Assembly: GCA_002455335.1 (NCBI GenBank)
Contig: DKKP01000134.1
Span: 7,765 to 42,387 of the forward strand
Direction of reading: 5' to 3'
From: Anaerolineales bacterium UBA6663
Lineage (GTDB): Bacteria > Chloroflexota > Anaerolineae > Anaerolineales > UBA6663
Length of the DNA: 34,623 nt
The notes under the pieces were generated by a model that made no database searches, had not been told where the DNA came from, and saw nothing but the letters and a program-made list of their open reading frames with translations. Made by a program: the position numbers and the translations under genes. This document shows positions 22,502 through 29,638 of the stretch, in pieces. How positions within the stretch are numbered: the first letter of the stretch is position 1; the number at the start of each line of letters is the position of its first letter.

Positions 22502-23881
22502 ATGCCGCGACTGAAAACCGCGTTTCTCTCTGTGGCGCTCGTCGTGACATCGCTTGGTGCGACGTCGTTCACGCGTTCGACAGGTGACGTCGCAACGAGC
22601 GTCATCGCCGCCGTGGATTGCTCGCAGGGCGCCGTCCAGGCGGCGCTCGACGACGCCGACGACGGCGACACAGTTCGGGTCCCGGCCGGGATCTGCGCCT
22701 GGGCCGACGGCGTGGCCTGGACCAACAAGAACGTTCGATTGCAGGGGGCGGGCATCGATCAGACGATCGTGGATTGTGATGAATGCGTGCGCATCACCTC
22801 GACTGCGCCGACAAGCGCGTACTCGGGCTGGCGCCTCAGCGGCTTCACGTTTCGCGGCGCCGCGCCAGGCGGGATCGTGATCACGATCTGGGACAACGTC
22901 GACAGCTGGCATTACGGCTGGCGTATCGATCACATCGAGCTCGACTACCCTGGTGCCGGCAGCGGCTATGGCATCTTCGTCGCCGGCGCGACCTATGGCG
23001 TGATCGACAGCAGCGTTTTCAAGATGGGCGGCGGTCTCGCCATCATCGCCGTCGGGCAGATGAGCGACGAATGGCCGGGCTCGGCCACGCATCCGCAGGG
23101 CGGGTATCTGCTCTCGCAGCCGCTCGATCTCGGCTCGTTCAAGGCGGTCTACATCGAGGACAACGTCTTCACCGGCACTGCGCCGGGCGGTGTCGCCGCC
23201 TACGACACCTCGAGCGGCGGCGCGCGGGCGGTGTTCCGGCACAACACCGTGAATGGTGGGATCTATTATTCGCACTGGACCCGCAATCGCGAGGTCGGCG
23301 GGATCCTGCACGAGATCTACAACAACACCTTTATTGGCAATGCCAACTTCGACCTGTACCCGATCCGGCTCGAGGCCGGCACCGGCGTGATCTTCAACAA
23401 CACGGTCCAGGGCTATGCCAACCTGTACGCCGTGCTCGACGAGCGGCGCGGCTTTTACGAGGACGATGGCGAGTTCGGCGCCTGCGATGGGTCGAAGGCC
23501 TGGGACGGCAATGCCGGCGATCCTGCCGCGCCTGGCTGGCCCTGCCTGGGCCAGATCGGGCGCGCCCCGGGCAAGACGATCGACCAGATCCTGGCCGGCG
23601 ATAAGCAAGATTCTGCGCCGCTTTATCTGTGGAACAACGGCGCCGAGGCCGGCTGCCGGACGGGCGCCGCCTGCAGTGGCGCGTTCGGCATCAGCGTCTG
23701 GGATGGGTCGGCCGCGGCCCGGGCCTACGTTTCGACCAGCGCGCACCCTAACGGCGAGGTCGATGTGGTGCTCAACGGATCGACGCCCAGGCCCGGATAC
23801 ACGCCCTACACATATCCGCATCCGTTGCGAGCCGAGGTGCAACCAGCTTTCACAGTGAGGTTGCCGGCGATCATCCGGTGA
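22502..23881 (+). CDS. Secreted right-handed beta-helix protein with C-terminal LPAIIR tail
   Basis: This 459-residue exported protein has a signal peptide in residues 1-~25 (MPRLKTAFLSVALVVTSLGA). A pectate-lyase-like beta-helix follows: AVQAALDDADDGDTVRVPAGICAW, VRLQGAGIDQTIVDC, GWRLSGFTFRG, VIDSSVFKMGG, AVYIEDNVFTG, HEIYNNTFIGNANF and VIFNNTVQG are successive coils. A Cys-rich insert near residue 340-400 may form disulfides. The protein ends abruptly with FTVRLPAIIR at the stop. No catalytic Asp/Arg set of lyases was identified. The start at 22502 is fixed by AGGAGGTG; an upstream in-frame ATG at 22427 lacks one. It converges on another beta-helix gene with a similar end. Confidence 0.85.
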   Translation: MPRLKTAFLSVALVVTSLGATSFTRSTGDVATSVIAAVDCSQGAVQAALDDADDGDTVRVPAGICAWADGVAWTNKNVRLQGAGIDQTIVDCDECVRITSTAPTSAYSGWRLSGFTFRGAAPGGIVITIWDNVDSWHYGWRIDHIELDYPGAGSGYGIFVAGATYGVIDSSVFKMGGGLAIIAVGQMSDEWPGSATHPQGGYLLSQPLDLGSFKAVYIEDNVFTGTAPGGVAAYDTSSGGARAVFRHNTVNGGIYYSHWTRNREVGGILHEIYNNTFIGNANFDLYPIRLEAGTGVIFNNTVQGYANLYAVLDERRGFYEDDGEFGACDGSKAWDGNAGDPAAPGWPCLGQIGRAPGKTIDQILAGDKQDSAPLYLWNNGAEAGCRTGAACSGAFGISVWDGSAAARAYVSTSAHPNGEVDVVLNGSTPRPGYTPYTYPHPLRAEVQPAFTVRLPAIIR

Positions 23882-23889
23882 TTGGAGCG

Positions 23890-23947
23890 AACCGCGAAGA
23901 CGCCGGGATCGCAAAGATCACTGTGCGATCCCCGCGCCTTCGCGGTT
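23890..23947. terminator. Two-tier hairpin between convergent beta-helix genes
   Basis: AACCGCGAAG (23890-23899) pairs perfectly with 23938-23947, and inside it GGGATCGCA (23905-23913) pairs perfectly with TGCGATCCC (23924-23932), leaving a ten-base loop. It lies nine bases after one stop and 14 before the other, where a bidirectional terminator is expected. No T-run follows on either strand, so it may work as an RNA barrier or be a mobile repeat. Confidence 0.6.
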
Positions 23948-23961
23948 GGTATCGGCAGGTC

Positions 23962-25629
23962 TCAGCGCAGCACGATCGGCAGCAGCAACCTCAAGGGCGC
24001 GTACTCGTCGAACCCGATGTCGAAGCCTACGCCCTGCGGCCGTGGCTCGCCGTCGATATCGGTCGTCACCCCAACGTCGGTGCCGGCGTCGATCGCGGCC
24101 GAGCCCGGACCCAGGCGCCATGCGGCGTTCGAGTTGTTCACGAATCTCGGATCGCCGACGAGGCTCTGTGCGCCCCCGAGCACTGGGCCCTGCGTATCGG
24201 CGCCGTTGCCGAAGAACAGGTTGTAATCCTGTATGGTCGAACCGCCGCTGACGGCGAGGCCAACGGCATGACTGACGACCAGGGAGTTCGTGATGGCCGC
24301 CGTTCCCGAGACCACTTCGATCGCGGAGCCGCTTGAGACGGCCGTGGCCGCGATCGTGGTGTGTACGATGCCGACAACGCCCGTCGAGGCGAGCTGTAGC
24401 GCCGCACCGCGGCCGCTCGATGCGCCATTGTCCGCGAACAGGCTGTTGACGATCCGGCCATCGAAGAGGCTGTGATAGAGGCCGCCACCCTCCAGGGCGT
24501 TGTTCTCGATGAACCGCGCGTTGTTCAACACAAAGGCACCGGCTGCCGCCAGCCCGCCGCCCCGGCCCAGCGTGCTTTGATTCCCCTGGATCAGGCTGTT
24601 CGTCAGCGTTACAGCTGCGAGCGCATAGAGGCCGCCGCCGTTGCTGTGGGCAGTGTTGCTCAGGAACAGGGTGTCATTGATCTCGGCGATGCCCTGAACA
24701 AACAATCCACCGCCAACGCCCGACACGGTCAGGTTGTCCTGCAAGACCGTGTTCGTCACCACCAAGCTCCCGGCAGCCGCTACGCCGCCCCCTTGATCGC
24801 CGGCCGTGTTGCTGATGACGTCGGCGCTGCTGATGTCGGCCCGACTGAAGGCATAGAGAGCGCCGCCGTCGCACGAGGCCGCCAGACACCGGTTGTTTTG
24901 GAAGACGACCTCGGTCAGGGTCGCTGAGACCAACGCGTGCATCGCGCCGCCGTCGCCCTGTGAAACGTTGTCCAGGAACTGTGTCCCAGTCACGGCGACC
25001 GCGCCGATGCTACGCAGCGCGCCGCCCACGCCGCCTGTGCTCCGGTTGTTTTGGAGGATCCCGTCGGTCAGCGTCAGGTCGCCCGACACATAGACGCCGC
25101 CGCCATCGCCCGCTGCCGTGTTACTCAGCACATGGATTGTGGTAAGCGTCAACGCCCGATTGCTGCGGATGCCTCCGCCGTCCTCCGATGCGCCGAGCAC
25201 GTTGCCGCGCTGCACCGTCAGGTTCGCCAACGTGGCGGTCGCGCCGACGATGTCGAACACGCGATAGAGATTCTGTCCATCTACGCGGAACAACGACGCG
25301 CCCGGCCCCTGCAGGTTCACGGGATCCGTGATCGTTGGGAGTGCGCTTTGCAGCTGGACCGTCCCGGTGGCGGTAATGGTGATCACGTCTGAACCCGGAG
25401 CGGCATTGGCATCGAGGATGGCCTGCCGCAGCGAGCCTGGGCCGCTGTCATTCGTGTTCGTGACGCCAAACGTCGCCTGGGCATGCGCGGTCCGCAAGTG
25501 CCCCAACCCGAAGAGCAGGGCGCTCGCGAGCACGAGGGGTGGGCCGATCGCGAGCGCAACACGGTCAACCTGGTGCGCCATGAGAACCGCGGCCAGACGC
25601 CTGGCAGCGTGCTTGAAATAGGATGTCAT
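23962..25629 (-). CDS. Secreted beta-helix protein with choice-of-anchor Q-like domain and LLPIVLR tail
   Basis: This 555-residue protein has an atypically long N-terminus (basic first ~22 residues, then a hydrophobic segment [20 protein letters not shown]). [22 protein letters not shown] is the entry motif of outer-surface beta-helix proteins. Many Pmp/autotransporter-type repeats follow, with G-G-[GA]-[LIV] and xNNxA-like turns ([55 protein letters not shown]). The C-terminal part ([35 protein letters not shown], from ~500) is a choice-of-anchor Q pattern. It ends [10 protein letters not shown]. Function is probably surface adhesion; no enzyme motif was found. GGAGG precedes the ATG at 25629. 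Confidence 0.88.
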   Translation of the reverse strand: MTSYFKHAARRLAAVLMAHQVDRVALAIGPPLVLASALLFGLGHLRTAHAQATFGVTNTNDSGPGSLRQAILDANAAPGSDVITITATGTVQLQSALPTITDPVNLQGPGASLFRVDGQNLYRVFDIVGATATLANLTVQRGNVLGASEDGGGIRSNRALTLTTIHVLSNTAAGDGGGVYVSGDLTLTDGILQNNRSTGGVGGALRSIGAVAVTGTQFLDNVSQGDGGAMHALVSATLTEVVFQNNRCLAASCDGGALYAFSRADISSADVISNTAGDQGGGVAAAGSLVVTNTVLQDNLTVSGVGGGLFVQGIAEINDTLFLSNTAHSNGGGLYALAAVTLTNSLIQGNQSTLGRGGGLAAAGAFVLNNARFIENNALEGGGLYHSLFDGRIVNSLFADNGASSGRGAALQLASTGVVGIVHTTIAATAVSSGSAIEVVSGTAAITNSLVVSHAVGLAVSGGSTIQDYNLFFGNGADTQGPVLGGAQSLVGDPRFVNNSNAAWRLGPGSAAIDAGTDVGVTTDIDGEPRPQGVGFDIGFDEYAPLRLLLPIVLR

Positions 25630-25656
25630 GCTGGAACCTCCGATGTCGCCTGGTCA

Positions 25657-25739
25657 GACGGCGGCGTGATCTGTTCCAGGTGCCTGATCCCGCCGTCGGT
25701 GCGAAGCGATGGATCGCTCGACTGACTCCCGTTGACGGG
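25657..25739 (-). promoter_or_regulatory. Structured leader: three consecutive hairpins upstream of the beta-helix gene
   Basis: Inverted repeats are GACGGCGG (25657-25664) with CCGCCGTC (25690-25697), enclosing CAGG-TG-CCTG; AGCGAT-GG-ATCGCT (25705-25718); and CCCGT-TG-ACGGG (25728-25739). They lie 28-110 bases upstream of the ATG on the minus strand. I compared them by eye with common riboswitch layouts and saw no match. The ribosome-binding site is not sequestered. Confidence 0.3.
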
Positions 25740-25779
25740 TACAGGCTAAGACCGGTCGGGCTGGGGCGCATCGGGGGGG

Positions 25780-25797
25780 TGCCCTATTTTGGGGGCA
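25780..25797. promoter_or_regulatory. Palindrome TGCCC-N8-GGGCA upstream of the beta-helix gene
   Basis: TGCCC (25780-25784) and GGGCA (25793-25797) flank TATTTTGG, 150 bases upstream of the secreted beta-helix start and 42 bases after the PfkB stop. Read on the minus strand it begins TGCCCCCAAAATAGGGCA, sharing TGCCCCCAAA with the palindrome at 8351. A common operator or promoter element is possible. Confidence 0.3.
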
Positions 25798-25838
25798 GGC
25801 GCTCCCTAGATTGCAGAAGGATCCTATTGAGTACCGGG

Positions 25839-26756
25839 CTACTGAGCGTGCACATCGATCTGGCGCGCCAGAGACGCGACTTGATCGAGCCCCGGCGGCG
25901 GCGCCTGGATCAGGCTGCGCTGCACCTGAAGCGCGCCGACCGCTGTCGCCCACCGGAGGCATTCGGGCAAGTGCCAGCCCTGATGAAGACCGTAGATCAT
26001 GCCGGCGCGGAAGCTGTCGCCGGCGCCTGTGGCGTCGGTGATGGGCACGGTAGGCGGTTGAGCGCGATAGGTCGAGCCGTCGGCGTCGATCGCCAGCGTC
26101 TCGCGCGCGCCGTTTGTGACGATCACGATGCCGCCGCTCCGTGCCTGCAGCGCGCGGGCGTGTTCGAATGGGTCGGCATTCGAATACTGCTCACGGATCG
26201 AGGCCGCCGAATTAATGATCAGGTCGAGCCCGGCCAGGGCGCCGACCTCGTCGCCCGTGATCACGTCCATGGCCGTGACCCGGATCCCGTGGGCCAATGC
26301 CAGCCGGGTCATTTCCGCCGCGGCTGCGTTGCCACGTTCCTGACGGTGATAGAACGCGACTTCCAGGATCGAGACGCCATCGAGCAACTCAGGCCGTGGC
26401 GCCGTGACCGTGACGTCGGCATAGCCGATGCAGAGCAGGTAGCGGCTGCCGTCCGCGAACGGGACAGTTCGCGAGACAAGCGTCTGCGCCGTATCGGAGC
26501 GTTCAAGGAAACGCAGATCCAGGCTGGGGTAGGCGCTCAGCCAGCGCACCAGTCGATCGCCATCCGGATCGGCCCCGAGCACGTAGCCGGCAAGCCGGGT
26601 CGGCACCTCCCAGCTTGCCAGCCACTCCGCCACATGCCCGGAACCACCGCCGAGGCGGCTGCGCTCCTCGCAGATGATGTGCGCCACACCCGGGATCGGG
26701 TCATAGGGGAGCTCGATCACGGTTTCGAGCGCGATACCGCCATAGCACAAGATCAT
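25839..26756 (-). CDS. PfkB-family carbohydrate kinase
   Basis: This 305-residue kinase of the ribokinase/PfkB family shows CYGGIALETVIELP at the N-terminus, GGGSGHVAEWLASWEVPTRLAGYVLGADPDG (the 'GGa..N.A..larLG....G.vG.D..G' motif, with Gly-His in place of Asn), VTNGARETLAID, and the catalytic DATGAGDSFRAGM near residue 245, whose Asp is the general base. It should phosphorylate a sugar or a sugar-like hydroxyl; the Asn-to-His change hints at a substrate other than ribose. It starts nine bases after the TrpF-like gene, so they are probably cotranslated. Confidence 0.9.
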   Translation of the reverse strand: MILCYGGIALETVIELPYDPIPGVAHIICEERSRLGGGSGHVAEWLASWEVPTRLAGYVLGADPDGDRLVRWLSAYPSLDLRFLERSDTAQTLVSRTVPFADGSRYLLCIGYADVTVTAPRPELLDGVSILEVAFYHRQERGNAAAAEMTRLALAHGIRVTAMDVITGDEVGALAGLDLIINSAASIREQYSNADPFEHARALQARSGGIVIVTNGARETLAIDADGSTYRAQPPTVPITDATGAGDSFRAGMIYGLHQGWHLPECLRWATAVGALQVQRSLIQAPPPGLDQVASLARQIDVHAQ

Positions 26757-26765
26757 GCGGGTCAG

Positions 26766-27434
26766 TTACTCCTCGGCCGCGGCCTTCGCGGCCAGCACGA
26801 ACCGGCGCATCCGCTCGAAGTCCTTGTCCCATGTCCCCGGGATGCAGGTGTGCGTGTTCGAGTCGACGGCCCAGGGCCGGACGGCGCGGATCGCCTCGGC
26901 CACGTTTTCGGGGGAGAGCCCGCCGGCCAGGATGCAGGGCACGCCGACCTCGGCCACGACCCGGCGGCTGAGCGCCCAGTCGTGGGTGACCCCCGCGATC
27001 CCGATCCCGACCACGTTCGGCGCGACCGAGTCGAGCAGCAGCGCGTGGGCAACCTCGGCGTAGGCGTGCGCGATCTCGAGCGACTCTGGCCCGGTCATCG
27101 GTATCGCCTGGATGATCTCGACGCCCGGGATGCGGTCGCGGAGCGCATTCACGCTTGCGGGCGGCAGCTGGCGGATGTCGCCGCACAGGTGCAGCAGATC
27201 GGGGCGCGTCGCCTCGACCAGCTCGGTCAGCACGTCGAGGTCGGTCTCGATCGACAGCGCCATCTTGGGGTAGGGCGCCGGTGTGGCGGCGAAGAGCTCG
27301 CGCGTCTGGGCGTAGCTGCGCTCGTTGGGCATCGTGCCATTGCGGCCGACCTCGAGCCCCCAGCGATCGAGGCCGGCGTCGATGCACAGCCGAATGTCGG
27401 CGAGCGTTTTGACTGCATAGATTTGCGTGATCAT
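26766..27434 (-). CDS. TrpF-like (phosphoribosylanthranilate isomerase fold) protein lacking the catalytic Cys
   Basis: This 222-residue (beta/alpha)8 protein has the TrpF hallmarks ILAGGLSPENVAEAIRAVRPWAVDSNTHT and GTWDKDFERMRRFV, close to 'laGGL.p.NV..Ai....p.gvDvsSgve..pG.KD...i..f', plus HALLLDSVAP (Asp135 at the catalytic Asp position) and HDWAL. In true TrpF the N-terminus is 'KICGIT', with an essential Cys; here QIYAVK puts Tyr at that place. It is therefore unlikely to be the tryptophan enzyme, and no other trp gene is near. Together with PfkB it may form an isomerase or aldolase-kinase pair of sugar breakdown. The start at 27434 has only a weak upstream site. Confidence 0.85.
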   Translation of the reverse strand: MITQIYAVKTLADIRLCIDAGLDRWGLEVGRNGTMPNERSYAQTRELFAATPAPYPKMALSIETDLDVLTELVEATRPDLLHLCGDIRQLPPASVNALRDRIPGVEIIQAIPMTGPESLEIAHAYAEVAHALLLDSVAPNVVGIGIAGVTHDWALSRRVVAEVGVPCILAGGLSPENVAEAIRAVRPWAVDSNTHTCIPGTWDKDFERMRRFVLAAKAAAEE

Positions 27435-27480
27435 GGTTGGGTCCTGGCCATACGCTGCATGATACCGCGTGCGGATGCTT

Positions 27481-28232
27481 TCAACGGATGGTGCAACGGA
27501 TCAACGGATGAAGCGGATGGGCGCCTCCACCGTGATGCACGACGCTGTCAGGATGAGGAATCAGTCCGCACAACCCGCACGGGCGCAGTGCTCGCAACGA
27601 CCACCGCGCGACGATCACCAGTGAAGCCGCGACCTGCAGCGGCGACGGCGACTCGCCGCGCCAGACCCACCCGGCGGCCAACGCTACGGCGGGCACCAGG
27701 TTGATCGCCTGCACCGCGCGGCTCGCCGCCCAGGCCGCCAGCGGCGCGTTGTACAGCCCAAACGCACCAAGCCCGACCGCGATGCCGAGATAGCCCTGGC
27801 TCAGCCAGGTCGACAGCGCGGCACCCAGCCAGCTAGACGGATCCGAAAACATAGCCAACGGTAGAAACAGGATCGCGCCCGCGAACGTCTGCAGACCCGT
27901 CAGGAGCCACGGATCGTACCGGGCGCTTAGGCGTTTGATCGATAACATCGAGCTGGCCGCGGCCAACATCGCCAGGATCTCGAGCGCATTGCCCTGAAGC
28001 GGATTTGGCGCGGCTGCGTGCACCGGCCCGGCGACTGAGAGTGCCGCAACCCCGCGAGCGACACACCCAGCGCCACGAGCGAGCGATGGGTCAGGGGCTC
28101 GCCCAGCCAGACCCTCGCCCCGAGCGCGATCATCAGCGGCAAGGTGGCCGAGATGACCTCGGCCTGTCCGGAAGTCGTGTATTGCAGCGCGTGTCCTTCG
28201 CACAGATAGTACAGGCCCGGGATGCAGATCAA
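27481..28232 (-). pseudogene. EamA/DMT transporter, 5'-truncated and frameshifted
   Basis: The first part (28232 to ~28050) encodes LYYLCEGHALQYTTSGQAEV, ISATLPLMIALGARVWLGEPLTHRSLVALGVSLAG, a clear EamA half from about its third span. Then one base is missing in the run at 28050-28053 and the family sequence continues in the next frame: VAALSVAGPV, LAMLAAASSMLSIKRLSARYDPWLLTGLQTFAGAILFLP, LGAFGLYNAPLAAWAASRAVQAINLVPAVALAAGWVWRGE. The first two spans are gone, the loss ending where the promoter of the copper-chaperone operon begins. A TTG at 28232 with AGGAGG eight bases before it could start a truncated product. Sequencing error could explain the frameshift but not the missing 5' end. Confidence 0.8.
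27482..27509. repeat. Three short direct repeats CAACGGAT
   Basis: CAACGGAT occurs at 27482, 27494 and 27502, followed by a related GCGGATGG at 27513. They overlap the 3' end of the broken EamA frame, in the gap before the TrpF-like gene. Origin unknown; replication slippage is simplest. Confidence 0.6.
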
Positions 28233-28258
28233 CCGCCGGGCCTCCTGACTCGCCTCGC

Positions 28259-28287
28259 TTCACAGACGCACTGGCGGCTGTTATGAT
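28259..28287 (+). promoter_or_regulatory. Promoter of the PCuAC-DsrE-peroxidase operon (TTCACA-N17-TATGAT)
   Basis: TTCACA (28259-28264) and TATGAT (28282-28287) are 17 bases apart. The -10 element, the following C and the spacing to the operator are identical to the promoter of the regulator gene at 31238. Transcription would begin near 28294, giving a ~107-base leader. Confidence 0.7.
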
Positions 28288-28297
28288 CTGATATATC

Positions 28298-28313
28298 CTG
28301 TTATAAATAACAG
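28298..28313. promoter_or_regulatory. Operator 1: CTGTTAT-AA-ATAACAG (TGTTA-N4-TAACA)
   Basis: This perfect 7-bp palindrome begins 11 bases after the -10 element (counted to TGTTA at 28299), overlapping the start of transcription. The same TGTTA-N4-TAACA, preceded by ATCC, recurs at the same place in front of the HTH-NosL regulator gene. Repression by that regulator is the natural inference. Confidence 0.75.
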
Positions 28314-28400
28314 AATACAACTTCGGGTTCACACACCGTGCCGTCTGGGTCCTCGCCGCGTGTACTTCTCTCTGTACTTCACCCGGGACGCTCACAACAA

Positions 28401-28955
28401 ATGAATATCCGCAAGCTCATCCACTTGATCGCCATCACGAGCGCATTGGCGCTGTCGGCCTGTGCACGCAGCGCACCCCAAACGCCGACGCCGGAGGCCG
28501 CGGCCGAGCCTGCGCAGTCGCTCGTGATCGCCGCGGCCTGGTCGCGCTCGACGGCCGAGATCGAGGCGGGCACCGGGATCGTGTACATGACGATCACCAA
28601 CACCACAGACCGGGTTGAGACCCTGGTCGCCGCCAAGACCTCGGCCGCGGAGGTGGTCGAGTTTCACATCCATGTGCAGGACGCCAACGGCGTGATGCGC
28701 ATGCGCATGGTCGATGGCGGGCGGATCGAGATCCCGGCCGGCGAAACGGTGATCCTTGAGCCGGGCGGCCTCCACCTCATGTTGATAAACCTGATCGAGC
28801 CGCTCGAGGCCGGCGCCAGCTACCCGCTGACCCTCAAGTTCGAACGCGCCGGTGAATGGACCCTGTACGTGCCAGTGGCCGACGACGCGCCGGACGAGGC
28901 GGCTGTGATGAGCCTGTTCGCCGGTGGATACGAAGCCCTGACCACACAACCGTGA
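28401..28955 (+). CDS. PCuAC-family copper chaperone lipoprotein
   Basis: This 184-residue exported lipoprotein has a signal ending ALALSAC (lipid Cys21) followed by a Pro/Glu linker. The PCuAC fold holds the copper site: VVEFHIHVQDANGVMRMRMV (His89/His91, Met99/101/103) and, 22 residues on, GGLHLMLINL (His125, Met127), close to the family signature H(M)x10Mx21HxM. PCuAC proteins bind Cu(I)/Cu(II) outside the membrane and deliver it to cytochrome oxidase or other targets. The ATG at 28401 is preceded by a poor ribosome-binding site; the 5' leader carries the TGTTA-N4-TAACA operator. It is the first gene of the operon. Confidence 0.92.
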   Translation: MNIRKLIHLIAITSALALSACARSAPQTPTPEAAAEPAQSLVIAAAWSRSTAEIEAGTGIVYMTITNTTDRVETLVAAKTSAAEVVEFHIHVQDANGVMRMRMVDGGRIEIPAGETVILEPGGLHLMLINLIEPLEAGASYPLTLKFERAGEWTLYVPVADDAPDEAAVMSLFAGGYEALTTQP

Positions 28956-29012
28956 TCCGCGCTTGATCGGGCTCGCCCGACAGGCGCAACTCATATTCAA
29001 GGAGATGAAGGC

Positions 29013-29567
29013 ATGAAACCCAACCTCGAGAAGTTCGCGCGTCTGTTGACCGCTGCGCTGGCAGTCTACGGCGCCGTGGCCCTGGCCTTCCAGGCCTTCG
29101 CGGCCCGGCCAGCCCTGGCGGACGCGCTCCTCGCGGGGACCGCGACCCGTACGGCTGTGGTCACCCGGACCCCCGTGCCGCCCACGCCGCGGCCCGCCGC
29201 TGACCTGGCCAACGGCCTCTTCGTGAACCTGGCCACAGACGACCTCGACACCGCGGCGATGGCGATCGGCTTCGCCACCAAGATCGTGACCGGTACCGAC
29301 AAACCGGCCACGATCTTCCTCAACGTCGACGGCGTGCGGCTTGTGGATATCAACATCCCGCAGGCCACGCACAGCAACGGCAAGACGGTCCATCAGATGC
29401 TGCAGATGTTCATGGACGAGGGCGGGGTGGTGCTGGTTTGCCCGACCTGCATGGTCAACGTCGGCGGCATGGTCAAGACCGACATCCTCCCCGGCGTGAT
29501 CGTCGGCACGCCCGAGTACACGTGGACGGCCATGTTTGCCGAGGGTGTCACCGTCTTGAGCTACTGA
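29013..29567 (+). CDS. Secreted or membrane-anchored DsrE-like protein with CPTC motif
   Basis: This 184-residue protein has an N-terminal membrane segment (about residues 11-32, TAALAVYGAVALAFQAFA) and a Thr/Pro/Arg-rich linker. The DsrE/DsrF-like domain starts near residue 68: GLFVNLATDD, AAMAIGFATKIV, ATIFLNVDGVRLVD and VVLVCPTCMVNVGGM. Cys143 and Cys146 form a CxxC close to the sulfur-carrying Cys of DsrE-type proteins. Cytoplasmic DsrE relays sulfur; an exported version next to a copper chaperone suggests a redox or copper-binding thiol role, which is inference. AAGGAG stands upstream of the ATG at 29013. Confidence 0.88.
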   Translation: MKPNLEKFARLLTAALAVYGAVALAFQAFAARPALADALLAGTATRTAVVTRTPVPPTPRPAADLANGLFVNLATDDLDTAAMAIGFATKIVTGTDKPATIFLNVDGVRLVDINIPQATHSNGKTVHQMLQMFMDEGGVVLVCPTCMVNVGGMVKTDILPGVIVGTPEYTWTAMFAEGVTVLSY

Positions 29568-29584
29568 TCATTGCGCACGCTGTC

Positions 29585-29624
29585 AGGCGTACTGGGCGCG
29601 CCAGTCGACGCGCCCAGTACGCCT
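29585..29624. terminator. Perfect 16-bp hairpin between the DsrE-like and peroxidase genes
   Basis: AGGCGTACTGGGCGCG (29585-29600) repeats perfectly inverted at 29609-29624 with an eight-base loop, 18 bases after the DsrE-like stop and 14 before the peroxidase ATG. It lacks a T-run. It may reduce read-through or stabilise the upstream message, so giving unequal expression within the operon. Confidence 0.6.
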
Positions 29625-29638
29625 GCGGAGACCCTGCC

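Noticed and set aside
22322..23914. Open minus-strand frame of 530 codons antisense to the first beta-helix protein
   Set aside because: No recognisable motif, shadow composition, no ribosome-binding site; the plus frame has a signal peptide and beta-helix coils.
27482..27509. CRISPR-like repeats
   Set aside because: Units are eight bases with 0-4 bases between them, far too short, and no cas genes are present.
25623..27704. Open plus-strand frame of 693 codons
   Set aside because: It is antisense to the PfkB and TrpF-like genes, with shadow-type composition and no motif.
28050..28053. Programmed -1 frameshift in the EamA gene
   Set aside because: The run is only four bases, with no slippery heptamer or downstream stem seen, and the 5' end of the gene is missing anyway, so decay is simpler.
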